Assembly: GCA_910574185.1 (NCBI GenBank)
Contig: CAJSZQ010000004.1
Span: forward strand, 1 to 64,000
Origin: Lachnospiraceae bacterium
Lineage (GTDB): Bacteria > Bacillota > Clostridia > Lachnospirales > Lachnospiraceae
DNA: 64,000 nt
Direction of reading: 5' to 3'
The position numbers and the translations under genes are program-made. Shown here in pieces: positions 42,839-51,909 of the stretch. Under the pieces are notes generated by a model. It was given only the letters and a program-made list of their open reading frames with translations. It had not been told where the DNA came from and made no database searches. Within the stretch, counting starts at the first letter, position 1. Each line of letters begins with the position of its first letter.

Positions 42839-43828
42839 ATGAATTTTGCAATAATTGGAACGAATTTTATATCAGACTGGTTTATGGCGGCAGGGAAGCA
42901 TTGTGAGAAGCTTCATGTGCAGGCAGTATATTCCAGGACTATGGAGAAGGGCAGGGCGTTTGCCGATAAATATGGTATTCCTGACTGCTATGATTCGTTG
43001 GAGAAGCTTGCGGCTGCGGAGAATGTGGATGCGGTTTATGTGGCAAGCCCGAATGCATTTCATACATCTCAGAGTATTCAGATGTTAGAAGCTGGAAAAC
43101 ATGTGCTCTGTGAGAAGTCGATTGCTTCTAATGAGAAAGAGCTTCAGGCAATGCTTGCGGCGGCAGATGAGAATCAGGTAATTATAATGGAAGCTATGCG
43201 GTCTGTGCTAGACCCAGGGTTTGCAGCGATTGTGGAGCATCTTCCGAAGATTGGGAAAGTCAGACGGGCGACCATCCAATACTGTCAGTATTCCAGCAGG
43301 TATGACAAATTTAAGAATGGTATCATTGAGAATGCATTTAAGCCGGAGCTGTCTAATGGAAGTCTGATGGATATTGGGGTATATTGTGTGCATCCGATGG
43401 TGAAGTTATTTGGCAAACCAGACGAGATATCTGCGATGGGTATGAAGCTTCATAACGGTGTTGATGGAATGGGAACGATTACTGCGAAATACGAAGAGCA
43501 GGGGATGCTGGTTGAACTGATTTACTCCAAGATTACAGATTCTGTCCTTCCTACCCAGATTCAGGGAGAAAAGGGCTGTATGATGATTGAGGAGATTTAT
43601 AATGCCAATCGGATTACGATTCAGTATCGGGATAAGAGCCGGGAGGAAATCAAGGTTGACAAGATTGATCCGAATAATAATATGTACTATGAGATTGAGG
43701 AATTTATCCGGGCGGCAGAAAGCGCGGAAGGCGCAAGAGAACATAACCAGTATTCGTTGTGGGAGATGCAGGTAATGGATGAAGCGAGACGCCAGATGGG
43801 AATCATCTTCCCGGCGGATGGGAATTAG
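42839..43828 (+). CDS. Gfo/Idh/MocA-family oxidoreductase
   Basis: 329 residues. The N-terminal Rossmann domain (MNFAIIGTNFISDWFMAAG) is followed by VDAVYVASPNAFHTSQSIQM and the EKSIASN segment (in place of EKP), which carries the catalytic-type lysine. The C-terminal alpha/beta domain binds a substrate, probably a sugar or related polyol, unknown here. AAGGAGG lies upstream of the ATG, 11 bp after relA, so it is in the same operon. In many Firmicutes dtd sits in this slot. Confidence 0.9.
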   Translation: MNFAIIGTNFISDWFMAAGKHCEKLHVQAVYSRTMEKGRAFADKYGIPDCYDSLEKLAAAENVDAVYVASPNAFHTSQSIQMLEAGKHVLCEKSIASNEKELQAMLAAADENQVIIMEAMRSVLDPGFAAIVEHLPKIGKVRRATIQYCQYSSRYDKFKNGIIENAFKPELSNGSLMDIGVYCVHPMVKLFGKPDEISAMGMKLHNGVDGMGTITAKYEEQGMLVELIYSKITDSVLPTQIQGEKGCMMIEEIYNANRITIQYRDKSREEIKVDKIDPNNNMYYEIEEFIRAAESAEGAREHNQYSLWEMQVMDEARRQMGIIFPADGN

Positions 43829-43841
43829 GAGGCATGCGGAA

Positions 43842-44465
43842 ATGACGGTTAAGAAATTTTTGGCAGGTTTTTTTGGAACGAACTGTTATCTTGCAGTCAA
43901 TGATGAGACAAAAGAGGCGGTAATTATAGACCCGGCAAGTCTGCCGGAGAATCTTGCGGAATGTGTGGAAAAGGAAGGGATTCAGATTCGGGCGGTGCTT
44001 CTGACCCATGCGCACTTCGACCACATTATGGGAATTGACGCAGTGTTGGAACGCTATGGACGGTTACCCGTTTATGTTCATGAGGAGGATGTCAGAATGC
44101 TGGAGGATGCCGCGATGAATCTGTCTGGAGGATGCGGCATGGATTATACATTCCCGGATGGAGAAGCCGTAAAGGATGGTCAGGTGCTTCCTTTGGCGGG
44201 CTGTGAATTTGAAGTGATTCATACGCCGGGACATACGCCGGGAGGCGTCTGCTACTATGTGGAATCAGAAGGGGTGTTATTCAGCGGAGACACATTATTT
44301 GAGCAGTCTGTGGGAAGAACGGATTTTCCTGGCGGAAGTATGTCAGAGCTTGTACGGGCTATTGAAGAAAAACTGTTTATTCTGCCGGAGAGTGTACATG
44401 TTTATCCGGGTCATATGGGAACCACAACCATTGGAGAGGAGAAAGCGTTTAATCCTTTTATATAA
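43842..44465 (+). CDS. MBL-fold metallo-hydrolase, glyoxalase II-like
   Basis: 207 residues from ATG 43842 (AGGAGG 9 bp upstream); a longer frame to 43779 overlaps the oxidoreductase and is disfavoured. The zinc site is THAHFDHIMG near residue 54, followed by VIHTPGHTPGGVCYY, FSGDTLF and the final HVYPGHMGTT. This is the compact YcbL-type group of hydroxyacylglutathione-hydrolase-like proteins, with the true substrate unknown. It is 13 bp from the previous gene. Confidence 0.92.
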   Translation: MTVKKFLAGFFGTNCYLAVNDETKEAVIIDPASLPENLAECVEKEGIQIRAVLLTHAHFDHIMGIDAVLERYGRLPVYVHEEDVRMLEDAAMNLSGGCGMDYTFPDGEAVKDGQVLPLAGCEFEVIHTPGHTPGGVCYYVESEGVLFSGDTLFEQSVGRTDFPGGSMSELVRAIEEKLFILPESVHVYPGHMGTTTIGEEKAFNPFI

Positions 44466-44497
44466 GTTTTATTGTAATATAATAAAAAGCGTAATAT

Positions 44498-44542
44498 GCA
44501 GGCGTTTGAGGGTAGTGATGTGTCAGTCCTTTAGACGCCTGC
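44498..44542. repeat. Inverted repeat GCAGGCGT / ACGCCTGC before hemZ
   Basis: Perfect 8-bp arms (44498-44505 and 44535-44542) around 29 bp, in the 105-bp gap before hemZ. No T tract. It could be an operator or an mRNA leader structure. Confidence 0.45.
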
Positions 44543-44570
44543 TGTGCGGAGAAAGGACTGAAGGTATTTT

Positions 44571-46040
44571 ATGATTAGAATCGAGGTTAGGGACGAGAGT
44601 TATTTATATAATATCTATCATCTTGCAAAGGCATTTTTTCCATCTGAGAGGGTGGAGCAGAGAATAAGCGGAGAGACGGGCAGAGACGTACGTATTGTCA
44701 TTAGTGGTAGTTGGGAAAAATGTTTTGATGCATCGGATACTGGAGATAAAAAGATGCGGAAATTTCTGTTGGATAAGGCAGTATATGAGGCTTTTGCAGA
44801 AGAAACAGGACATGGACTTGCGTGGGGAATTCTAACAGGGGTGCGTCCAACAAAAATTGCTATGCAGAAAGTAGAAGAAGGTATGGAACGGGAAGCCTTT
44901 ATTTTCTGGTTTGGCCAGGAATTTTATGTTTCTGAAGATAAAGCAGGACTCGCCTATGATATTGCTGTTAGAGAAAAAAAGGTACTTAAGGGATTGGATG
45001 TTGAACAGGACTACAGCCTGTATGTGGGAATTCCTTTTTGTCCTACAGTGTGTAGTTATTGTTCCTTTAGCTTTGGTTCCATTGTAGTGTGGAAAAATAT
45101 GCTGGATGCTTATTTGAATGCATTATGCAAAGAAATTCGATATATCGGAAGCAGGTCAGTTGGAAAAAGACTGAATACTATTTACATCGGAGGGGGAACG
45201 CCTACCGTTCTGGAGGCAGAACAGCTTGAGCGTTTATTGACATGTATTGACGAATCATTTTCCAGGGAGTATCTGATGGAATATACCGTCGAGGCAGGAA
45301 GACCAGACAGCATAACGGAAGAGAAACTTCAGGTTATCAGAAATCACCAGGCTACGCGTATTTCTATTAATCCGCAGACGATGCAGCAAAAGACCCTTGA
45401 CCGGATTGGAAGACGCCACAGCGTTGAAGAGGTGATTGGCGCCTTTGGGATGGCAAGAGGACTTGGATTTGATAATATCAATATGGATTTGATTGCCGGA
45501 CTTCCGGGAGAGACATGGGAAGATATGAGGGATACCTTACGCCAGATAAAAGAACTTTCGCCGGACAGTTTGACGGTGCATTCTCTTGCAATCAAGCGGG
45601 CGGCAAAAATGGGGCAGGAAAAAAGCGTCTTAGGATATGTGAAGGATTTGGAAGAACAGATGAAGGACCCTGCCAGAATGACGCAGGAAGTTTCTCAGAT
45701 GATTACGGATGCAGCAGAGGCGGCGAAAGAGATGGATTTATTGCCTTATTATTTGTATCGGCAGAAGAATATTGCCGGGAATTTTGAAAATGTTGGCTAT
45801 GCAAAGGTTGACAAAGCCGGAATATACAATATACTTATTATGGAAGAAAAACAATCCATTGTGGCGGCCGGGGCCGGGGCGTCGACCAAACTGGTTCTGC
45901 CGCTTCCGGTGACGGCTTCTGGCGGAAAGAATGGAAAATTGACGACTTTGAAGCGTGTGGAAAATGTGAAAAGTGTCTGGGAGTATATTTCCCGTATAGA
46001 TGAAATGATAGAGCGAAAAGGAGAATGGTTATGGCGTTGA
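44571..46040 (+). CDS. hemZ: Coproporphyrinogen dehydrogenase HemZ (radical SAM)
   Basis: 489 residues. An N-terminal domain of about 150 residues typical of HemZ (GVRPTKIAMQKVEEG) precedes the radical-SAM core with FCPTVCSYCSF (CxxxCxxC near 157-164), IYIGGGTPTVL, TVEAGRPDSIT and GLPGETWEDM. The family is named for oxygen-independent coproporphyrinogen III oxidation, but the true role in this anaerobe is not established. hisS starts inside its last codons, so the two are translationally coupled. Confidence 0.93.
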   Translation: MIRIEVRDESYLYNIYHLAKAFFPSERVEQRISGETGRDVRIVISGSWEKCFDASDTGDKKMRKFLLDKAVYEAFAEETGHGLAWGILTGVRPTKIAMQKVEEGMEREAFIFWFGQEFYVSEDKAGLAYDIAVREKKVLKGLDVEQDYSLYVGIPFCPTVCSYCSFSFGSIVVWKNMLDAYLNALCKEIRYIGSRSVGKRLNTIYIGGGTPTVLEAEQLERLLTCIDESFSREYLMEYTVEAGRPDSITEEKLQVIRNHQATRISINPQTMQQKTLDRIGRRHSVEEVIGAFGMARGLGFDNINMDLIAGLPGETWEDMRDTLRQIKELSPDSLTVHSLAIKRAAKMGQEKSVLGYVKDLEEQMKDPARMTQEVSQMITDAAEAAKEMDLLPYYLYRQKNIAGNFENVGYAKVDKAGIYNILIMEEKQSIVAAGAGASTKLVLPLPVTASGGKNGKLTTLKRVENVKSVWEYISRIDEMIERKGEWLWR

Positions 46041-47296
46041 AGAAAAAACCGGTTACCGGGATGAAGGACATGCTCCCCAATGAGATGGAGATTCGCGATT
46101 ATGTGATTCACCTGATTAAAGAGACATATAAGACTTATGGGTTTACTTCCATGGAGACTCCCTGCGTAGAGCATATTGAGAATCTGTGCAGTAAACAGGG
46201 CGGTGATAACGAGAAGCTAATTTTTAAGATTTTAAAGCGGGGAGATAAGTTAAAGCTTGAGACTGCAAAGGAAGAAAGCGACTTGGTGGACGGCGGCCTC
46301 CGCTATGATTTAACGGTTCCGCTTGCAAGATATTATGCGAATCATGCCAATGAGCTTCCGTCGCCCTTTAAAGCTTTGCAGATTGGGAGCGTATGGAGGG
46401 CGGATCGTCCCCAGAGAGGAAGATTTCGTCAGTTTATGCAGTGTGATATTGACATTTTGGGAGAAGAATCTAATTTGGCGGAGATTGAGCTGATTCTTGC
46501 AACAACAGCTATGCTTGGCAAGTTGAATTTCAAGAATTTTACAGTCAATATCAATGACCGCAATATTTTGAAGGCAATGGCCGCCTACTGTAAATTCCAG
46601 GAAGAAGACTATGATGAAGTATTCATCATTCTGGATAAGATGGATAAGATTGGTGCGGAAGGCGTAGCGAAAGAGCTCTGTGAGATGGGGTATGAGAGGG
46701 AAAACGTGGAGAAGTACCTAGGATTGTTTGGTGAGATTCATCCAGATGTATCGGGAATCCGTTTTCTGAAGGAGAAGCTTGGAGACTGTTTAAAGGCTGA
46801 GACGGCCGAGGGAATGGAATGGATTATTTCCAGTGTAGAAGCGGCGAAGGAATGTGAATTTCATATAAAATTTGACCCCACGCTGGTAAGGGGCCAGTCT
46901 TATTATACAGGAACTATTTTTGAAGTGAGCATGGATGATTTTGGCGGTTCTGTAGCCGGAGGCGGAAGGTACGATAAGATGATTGGGAAGTTTACCGGGC
47001 AGGATACGCCGGCTTGTGGATTCTCTATTGGATTTGAGCGGATTGTGATGCTGCTTCTGGAGAATGGGTATCAGGCGCCGGGAAATAAGAAGAAGAAGGC
47101 ATATCTTCTGGAGAAGAAGCTTCCTAAGGAAGGAATGCTGCGCATTCTGGAATTGGCGAAAGCAGACCGAGACGCTGGGAAGAAAGTTCTGATTGTGAAT
47201 ATGAAGAAGAATAAGAAATTTCAAAAGGAGCAGCTTGCGGCAGATGGATATACCGAGATTATCGAGTGTTATGCAGATTCTTATGATAAGATTTAG
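46031..47296 (+). CDS. hisS: Histidine--tRNA ligase
   Basis: 421 residues from ATG 46031; AAGGAG at 46018-46023 fits this start better than ATG 46025. It overlaps hemZ by 10 bp. Class II synthetase: motif 1 region near GFTSMETPCVEHIE, motif 2 GSVWRADRPQRGRFRQFMQCD, the histidine-binding loop DPTLVRGQSYYTGTIFEV, and motif 3 with ACGFSIGFERIV. A C-terminal anticodon-binding domain follows (KKVLIVNMKKNKKFQKEQLA). Confidence 0.96.
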   Translation: MALKKKPVTGMKDMLPNEMEIRDYVIHLIKETYKTYGFTSMETPCVEHIENLCSKQGGDNEKLIFKILKRGDKLKLETAKEESDLVDGGLRYDLTVPLARYYANHANELPSPFKALQIGSVWRADRPQRGRFRQFMQCDIDILGEESNLAEIELILATTAMLGKLNFKNFTVNINDRNILKAMAAYCKFQEEDYDEVFIILDKMDKIGAEGVAKELCEMGYERENVEKYLGLFGEIHPDVSGIRFLKEKLGDCLKAETAEGMEWIISSVEAAKECEFHIKFDPTLVRGQSYYTGTIFEVSMDDFGGSVAGGGRYDKMIGKFTGQDTPACGFSIGFERIVMLLLENGYQAPGNKKKKAYLLEKKLPKEGMLRILELAKADRDAGKKVLIVNMKKNKKFQKEQLAADGYTEIIECYADSYDKI

Positions 47297-47382
47297 TTAG
47301 ACGTTACACCGGGTGAGATTGCGGGTTTGCTGTATATAGAAAAGATATACAGAGTAAATGAGACAAAGGAGATGGTAGAGCA

Positions 47383-49167
47383 ATGGCAGAGTCAATGCAG
47401 GGGTTAAAGAGAACGCATAGATGCGCAGAGCTGTCGGCAGCCAATGTGGGCGAGACAGTGACAATTATGGGATGGGTGCAGAAGAATCGAAACAAAGGCG
47501 GTCTGGTATTCGTAGACGTAAGGGATCGTTCTGGGATTATTCAGGTGGTTTTTGAAGAGGGCAAATCCGATGCCGGGCTGATTGAAAAGGCCTCAAAGCT
47601 CCGGGCGGAATATGTGATTGCGGTGGTTGGAACGGTGGAGAGACGTTCTGGCGCGGTAAATACGAACATTGCAACAGGAGAGATTGAGGTGATTCCGGCA
47701 GAGCTTCGAGTCCTGTCAGAGTCTGAGACGCCTCCTTTCCCAATTGAAGAGCGCTCAAAGACCAAGGAAGAGATTCGTCTGAAATATCGTTATCTGGATT
47801 TGCGCAGACCGGATATGCAGCGGAATCTTCTGATGAGAAGCCAGGTGGCGACTCTGACACGTCAGTTTCTGGCGGAAGAGGGATTCCTGGAGATTGAGAC
47901 GCCGGTGTTGATTGGCAGTACGCCGGAGGGAGCGAGAGATTATCTGGTGCCAAGCCGGATTCATCAGGGGAAATTCTATGCTCTGCCTCAGTCGCCGCAG
48001 CTATTTAAACAGTTATTGATGTGTTCCGGGTGCGATAGGTATTTCCAGCTTGCGAAGTGTTTCCGGGATGAGGACCTGCGTGCAGACAGACAGCCGGAAT
48101 TTACCCAAATCGACATGGAACTTTCCTTTGTAGATGTGGATGATGTGATTGATGTAAACGAACGGCTTCTCGCTAAATTATTCCGGGAGGTTCTAAAAGT
48201 GGAAGTTCCGCTTCCGATTCCGAGAATGACCTGGCAGGAAGCAATGGACCGTTATGGTTCTGATAAGCCGGATACCCGGTTTGGTATGGAGCTTACGGAT
48301 GTGACAGAGATTGTAAGAGGCTGTGAATTTGCAGTGTTCAAAGGAGCAGTTGAGAATGGCGGTTCTGTCCGTGGTATCAATGCTAAGGGACAGGGAGGTA
48401 TGCCTCGTAAGAAGATTGATAAGCTGGTTACCTTTGCAAAGGATTATGGCGCAAAGGGACTTGCCTATATTGCAATTCAGGAGGACGGTTCGATGAAATC
48501 CTCCTTTGCAAAGTTTATGACCGAGGATGAGATGAAGGCGTTAGTTGACGTTATGGGCGGTGAAAATGGCGATTTGCTTCTCTTCGCGGCAGATAAGAAT
48601 AAGGTAGTCTGGGCAGTCCTTGGCGCGCTGCGTTTAGAGCTGGCATCTCAGATGGAACTCCTTGATAAGAATGAATATAAGTTCCTGTGGGTAACAGAAT
48701 TTCCGCTTCTGGAGTGGAACGATGAGCAGAACCGTTATACGGCTATGCATCATCCGTTTACTATGCCTATGGAAGAAGATTTGCAGTATATAGATAGCGA
48801 GCCGGGACGGGTGCGGGCGAAGGCTTACGATATTGTGTTAAATGGCAATGAAATCGGAGGCGGAAGCGTGCGTATTTTTAATCCAGAGATTCAAAGCAAG
48901 ATGTTTGAGGTGCTGGGATTTACCGAGGAGCAGGCAAGAGAACAGTTTGGATTCCTGCTGACCGCATTTAAGTATGGGGTACCGCCTCACGCAGGGCTTG
49001 CCTATGGCCTTGACCGTATGGTAATGCTGATGGCGAAGGAAGACAGTATCCGGGATGTGATGGCATTTCCGAAGGTGAAGGATGCTTCAGATTTGATGAC
49101 GGAGGCGCCGACCGGCGTGGCAAAAGAGCAGCTTGAGGAGTTGGGACTAGAAATTAAAATTAAATAA
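47383..49167 (+). CDS. aspS: Aspartate--tRNA ligase
   Basis: 594 residues. The N-terminal OB anticodon-binding domain (GETVTIMGWVQKNRNKGGLV) precedes the class II core: motif 1 near FLEIETPVLIGSTPEGARDY, motif 2 with FRDEDLRADRQPEFTQIDME, the bacterial GAD insertion, and motif 3 HAGLAYGLDRMVM. The length is typical of the bacterial-type enzyme. It is 86 bp from hisS in the usual hisS-aspS order. A strong terminator follows. Confidence 0.97.
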   Translation: MAESMQGLKRTHRCAELSAANVGETVTIMGWVQKNRNKGGLVFVDVRDRSGIIQVVFEEGKSDAGLIEKASKLRAEYVIAVVGTVERRSGAVNTNIATGEIEVIPAELRVLSESETPPFPIEERSKTKEEIRLKYRYLDLRRPDMQRNLLMRSQVATLTRQFLAEEGFLEIETPVLIGSTPEGARDYLVPSRIHQGKFYALPQSPQLFKQLLMCSGCDRYFQLAKCFRDEDLRADRQPEFTQIDMELSFVDVDDVIDVNERLLAKLFREVLKVEVPLPIPRMTWQEAMDRYGSDKPDTRFGMELTDVTEIVRGCEFAVFKGAVENGGSVRGINAKGQGGMPRKKIDKLVTFAKDYGAKGLAYIAIQEDGSMKSSFAKFMTEDEMKALVDVMGGENGDLLLFAADKNKVVWAVLGALRLELASQMELLDKNEYKFLWVTEFPLLEWNDEQNRYTAMHHPFTMPMEEDLQYIDSEPGRVRAKAYDIVLNGNEIGGGSVRIFNPEIQSKMFEVLGFTEEQAREQFGFLLTAFKYGVPPHAGLAYGLDRMVMLMAKEDSIRDVMAFPKVKDASDLMTEAPTGVAKEQLEELGLEIKIK

Positions 49168-49198
49168 ATAATAGTCTGCCACCGGGTAGAGAAGCGAA

Positions 49199-49252
49199 AG
49201 CATTCGTTACACATCGTTAGGTCATAGAAGATGTGTAGACGGGTGCTTTTTT
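49199..49252 (+). terminator. Rho-independent terminator after aspS
   Basis: AGCATTCGTTACACATC (49199-49215) pairs with GATGTGTAGACGGGTGCT (49230-49247) with small bulges, then a run of T. It marks the end of the housekeeping operon. Confidence 0.85.
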
Positions 49253-49268
49253 AGAAGGAGGTAATCAT

Positions 49269-49991
49269 ATGCATACAAAGGAACGAAAATCATTGTTCGG
49301 TTATTTTACAAAAGGGGAGATAGCATTATGGTGTATATCAACGACCCTGATCGTTGCATCCTTTTTTTTATTTGACAGAGAAAATTATTTAACGCTTACT
49401 GCTTCTTTCATTGGTACAACATCATTAATCTTTAATGCAAAGGGAAATCCGTTTGGACAATTTCTTATGGTTATATTCAGCATATTGTATGGCATCATTT
49501 CTTTTACATTCGCCTATTATGGAGAAATGATAACCTACTTGGGAATGACTGCGCCAATGGCTGTTGTTGCATTGATTTCATGGTTAGGAAATCCATATAA
49601 CGGAAATAAAGCAGAAGTAAAAGTGAATAGGCTAAAATTCAAAGAAATTATTTTTATGATGTTATCTTCAGCAGTTATTACGATTATATTTTATTATATT
49701 TTGGCAGTTTTTCATACGGCAAATCTAATACCGAGTACTATATCTGTCACAACAAGCTTTCTTGCGGTATATTTAACGTTTAGAAGGAGTGCGTTTTATG
49801 CAATCGGTTATGCCGCAAATGACATTGTACTCATTATACTATGGTTGCTGGCAACAATTTCCAATATATCATATTTATCTGTCGCTATTTGTTTTGTCGT
49901 GTTTTTGGTAAATGATATTTATGGATTTATCAATTGGTCAAGGATACAGAAACGCCAAGAAGCCAATTGTGTTATTGCGATGAACGATTAA
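49269..49991 (+). CDS. pnuC: Nicotinamide riboside transporter PnuC-like
   Basis: 240 residues with seven to eight membrane helices. The NMN/riboside transporter features are NAKGNPFGQFLMVIFSILYG near residue 56 and FINWSRIQKRQE at the C-terminal end. It imports nicotinamide riboside or a related NAD precursor by facilitated diffusion driven by intracellular phosphorylation; no NadR kinase gene is nearby. GAAGGAGG precedes the ATG. Its codon use is clearly more AT-rich than aspS or hisS, suggesting transfer. Confidence 0.88.
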   Translation: MHTKERKSLFGYFTKGEIALWCISTTLIVASFFLFDRENYLTLTASFIGTTSLIFNAKGNPFGQFLMVIFSILYGIISFTFAYYGEMITYLGMTAPMAVVALISWLGNPYNGNKAEVKVNRLKFKEIIFMMLSSAVITIIFYYILAVFHTANLIPSTISVTTSFLAVYLTFRRSAFYAIGYAANDIVLIILWLLATISNISYLSVAICFVVFLVNDIYGFINWSRIQKRQEANCVIAMND

Positions 49992-50037
49992 ATAATGAGA
50001 GGAGAGATTAGCTCAGACCTAATACAAAAGGATTTCG

Positions 50038-50066
50038 TTGTATTTGGATGAGAATCATATTATAAT
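50038..50066 (+). promoter_or_regulatory. Sigma-A promoter of ogt
   Basis: TTGTAT (50038-50043), 17-bp spacer, TATAAT (50061-50066). The -35 is one arm of the perfect inverted repeat AATACAA / TTGTATT (about 50021-50044), a possible operator. Confidence 0.65.
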
Positions 50067-50096
50067 GAGCGCAGAAGTAATCTGGAGGAATCTATT

Positions 50097-50657
50097 ATGA
50101 CATATACATTTCACTATGATTCACCGTTAGGCGGTATTACAATAGCGAGTAATGGGACGGGGATAACTGGGTTGTGGTTTGATGGACAAAAATATTTCGG
50201 GCTTACGCTGCCAGAGCATTATGAAGAGAAAGAGCTGCCAATATTTGAAGAAACCAGGCGCTGGCTTGACATTTATTTCAGTGGAAGGGAGCCTGATTTT
50301 ACTCCGCTGCTTTCTATGGAAACGACGGATTTCCGCAGAGCTGTGTGGGATATTCTGCTTACCATTCCTTTTGGGAAGACGATGACATATGGTGAAATTG
50401 CAGATAAGATTGCAGGGAAAAAGGGAGTGGCTAGGATGTCGGCGCAGGCAGTAGGCGGGGCTGTGGGACACAATGCCATATCTCTTATTATCCCCTGCCA
50501 CAGGGTTGTGGGGGCAAATGGAAGCCTGACGGGTTATGCGGGAGGTATTGAGAAGAAGCAAAAGCTCCTTGCTATGGAAAAGCAAATGTTTGGTAAGGAT
50601 GAGGCAGAGAATGTGACAGTACAAACGGAGATAAAAGCGTCTGACGCCAGATATTGA
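50097..50657 (+). CDS. ogt: Methylated-DNA--[protein]-cysteine S-methyltransferase
   Basis: 186 residues. A suicide repair protein that moves the methyl group from O6-methylguanine to its own cysteine, in the motif IIPCHRVVGANG near residue 137. Other features: TIPFGKTMTYGEIA (helix-turn-helix), ARMSAQAVGGAVGHN and SLTGYAGGIEKKQKLL. The C-terminus extends past the usual end by about 20 residues. TGGAGGAA lies upstream of the ATG. Confidence 0.95.
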   Translation: MTYTFHYDSPLGGITIASNGTGITGLWFDGQKYFGLTLPEHYEEKELPIFEETRRWLDIYFSGREPDFTPLLSMETTDFRRAVWDILLTIPFGKTMTYGEIADKIAGKKGVARMSAQAVGGAVGHNAISLIIPCHRVVGANGSLTGYAGGIEKKQKLLAMEKQMFGKDEAENVTVQTEIKASDARY

Positions 50658-50722
50658 GAAGGTCGGGCATGTGTGGCAGTAGAAACAATTCTTATAAAGA
50701 AGAAAACTATGAAAATTTCTCC

Positions 50723-51613
50723 CTATAATCGCCTGCTGACAGGAATCTCAATCTGCACGATGAAGTCCTCCATACGGTCGGTTACATTTTCGTTGATGAG
50801 TATTTCATAGGAAAATCCGGATAACGTGAGTCTGTGCTTTTCCGCATAGTCAAAAATTTCCTGGTATTTTCTGGACAGTTGCTCCCAATCCCCTTGATAG
50901 AAGGCTCTTAAATAGGTTCCGCCGGGTTGTATATGCAGCCCGGATTTTTTTCTGCAGGAGGAGTCTGTTTCTTTGCAGGATAAGTTTTCCTGAAATGTAT
51001 CAGAAGATTCTTTAAGGATAGGGAAGGGAATTTCGATGAATAACCGGGAATAGTCGTCAAAATTTCCCAGATACAGGCTTTCTATGGAAATCATTGTTCC
51101 GTAGGAAGCGTCATGCAGACGGCGGTGCTGGTATTTTTTTGTCTCGGCCGTAATCATTTCCACCTGGCGGTCATAGGAAATATCTTTGGTTATTTCTACA
51201 GTTACCAGGCAGTGTTCATCTTTTTCTATGATGTTGATTTGGGACAGATCAATCGTCAGCAGTGTTTCCATATTCTGATGATAGTTACACAAAGTCTTCC
51301 TGACGGCTCTCAGATGCGTAATTTGGGCGTCCAGCCCTGCAATTCGTTCCTCCAGAAGGAGTTTTAAGCTTTCGGCAGAACGGTTTTTCATAAACGCTTG
51401 TATTTCACTTACGGATACATCCAGTTCCCGCAGAAGCAGAATAGTTTCTAATAGAGAGCTTTGATGGTAGTTGTAGCAGCGGTATCCGTTTACCGGGTTG
51501 ATAGCGGCTGGTTTAAAAAGTCCGATTTCATCATACCACATGAGCGTTTTTTTATTGATGCCATGAAGCGCGGCGAATTGCCCGATTGTCAGTAGTTTGC
51601 TTTTTTCATTCAT
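50723..51613 (-). CDS. MerR-family transcriptional regulator with GyrI-like effector domain
   Basis: 296 residues. The N-terminal winged helix (TIGQFAALHGINKKTLMWYD, NPVNGYRCYNYHQSSLLE), coiled-coil dimerisation helix (about 75-115) and C-terminal AraC/GyrI-like ligand-binding domain are arranged as in BmrR-type drug sensors. GGAGACTG precedes the ATG. It is divergent from a MATE efflux gene whose promoter has the 19-bp spacer typical of MerR control, so it likely activates that gene on drug binding. Confidence 0.92.
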   Translation of the reverse strand: MNEKSKLLTIGQFAALHGINKKTLMWYDEIGLFKPAAINPVNGYRCYNYHQSSLLETILLLRELDVSVSEIQAFMKNRSAESLKLLLEERIAGLDAQITHLRAVRKTLCNYHQNMETLLTIDLSQINIIEKDEHCLVTVEITKDISYDRQVEMITAETKKYQHRRLHDASYGTMISIESLYLGNFDDYSRLFIEIPFPILKESSDTFQENLSCKETDSSCRKKSGLHIQPGGTYLRAFYQGDWEQLSRKYQEIFDYAEKHRLTLSGFSYEILINENVTDRMEDFIVQIEIPVSRRL

Positions 51614-51683
51614 GATTCAGTCTCCTATCTTTATATTCTCAGCAGTTTCAGGAAGCCCAGTCGAAACAAACATTTCCAAAATA

Positions 51684-51787
51684 AAACCTTATCGGACGAA
51701 GTCCGCCAGCCCGAAGGGCGTGTATTAAGGTGTGCCCTTGGGTAAACCTTATCGGACGAAGTCCGCCAGCCCGAAGGGCATGTATTG
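51684..51787. repeat. Two tandem 60-bp units with twin GAA-triloop hairpins
   Basis: Units start at 51684 and 51744. Each has AAACCTTATCGGACGAAGTC then CGCCAGCCCGAAGGGC. CGGAC-GAA-GTCCG and GCCC-GAA-GGGC are perfect small hairpins side by side. A third, slightly diverged unit lies at 53374. They occupy the gap between the MerR and MATE genes. Confidence 0.8.
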
Positions 51788-51830
51788 GGGGCCATTGGAC
51801 AAAGTAAATGCAAAATAATTAATTTTCTCC

Positions 51831-51861
51831 TTGACCGTACAGTTACTGTACGGTTTAAGAT
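51831..51861 (+). promoter_or_regulatory. MerR-type promoter/operator of the MATE gene
   Basis: TTGACC (51831-51836) and TAAGAT (51856-51861) are separated by 19 bp, too long for unaided sigma-A. The spacer carries the perfect palindrome ACCGTACAGT-T-ACTGTACGGT (51834-51854). This is the standard architecture of promoters untwisted by MerR-family activators, and such a regulator is encoded divergently. Confidence 0.88.
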
Positions 51862-51909
51862 ACTATATACAGAGAAAAATTTCAAGAGAAAAGGAGAAAA
51901 AGATACAAA

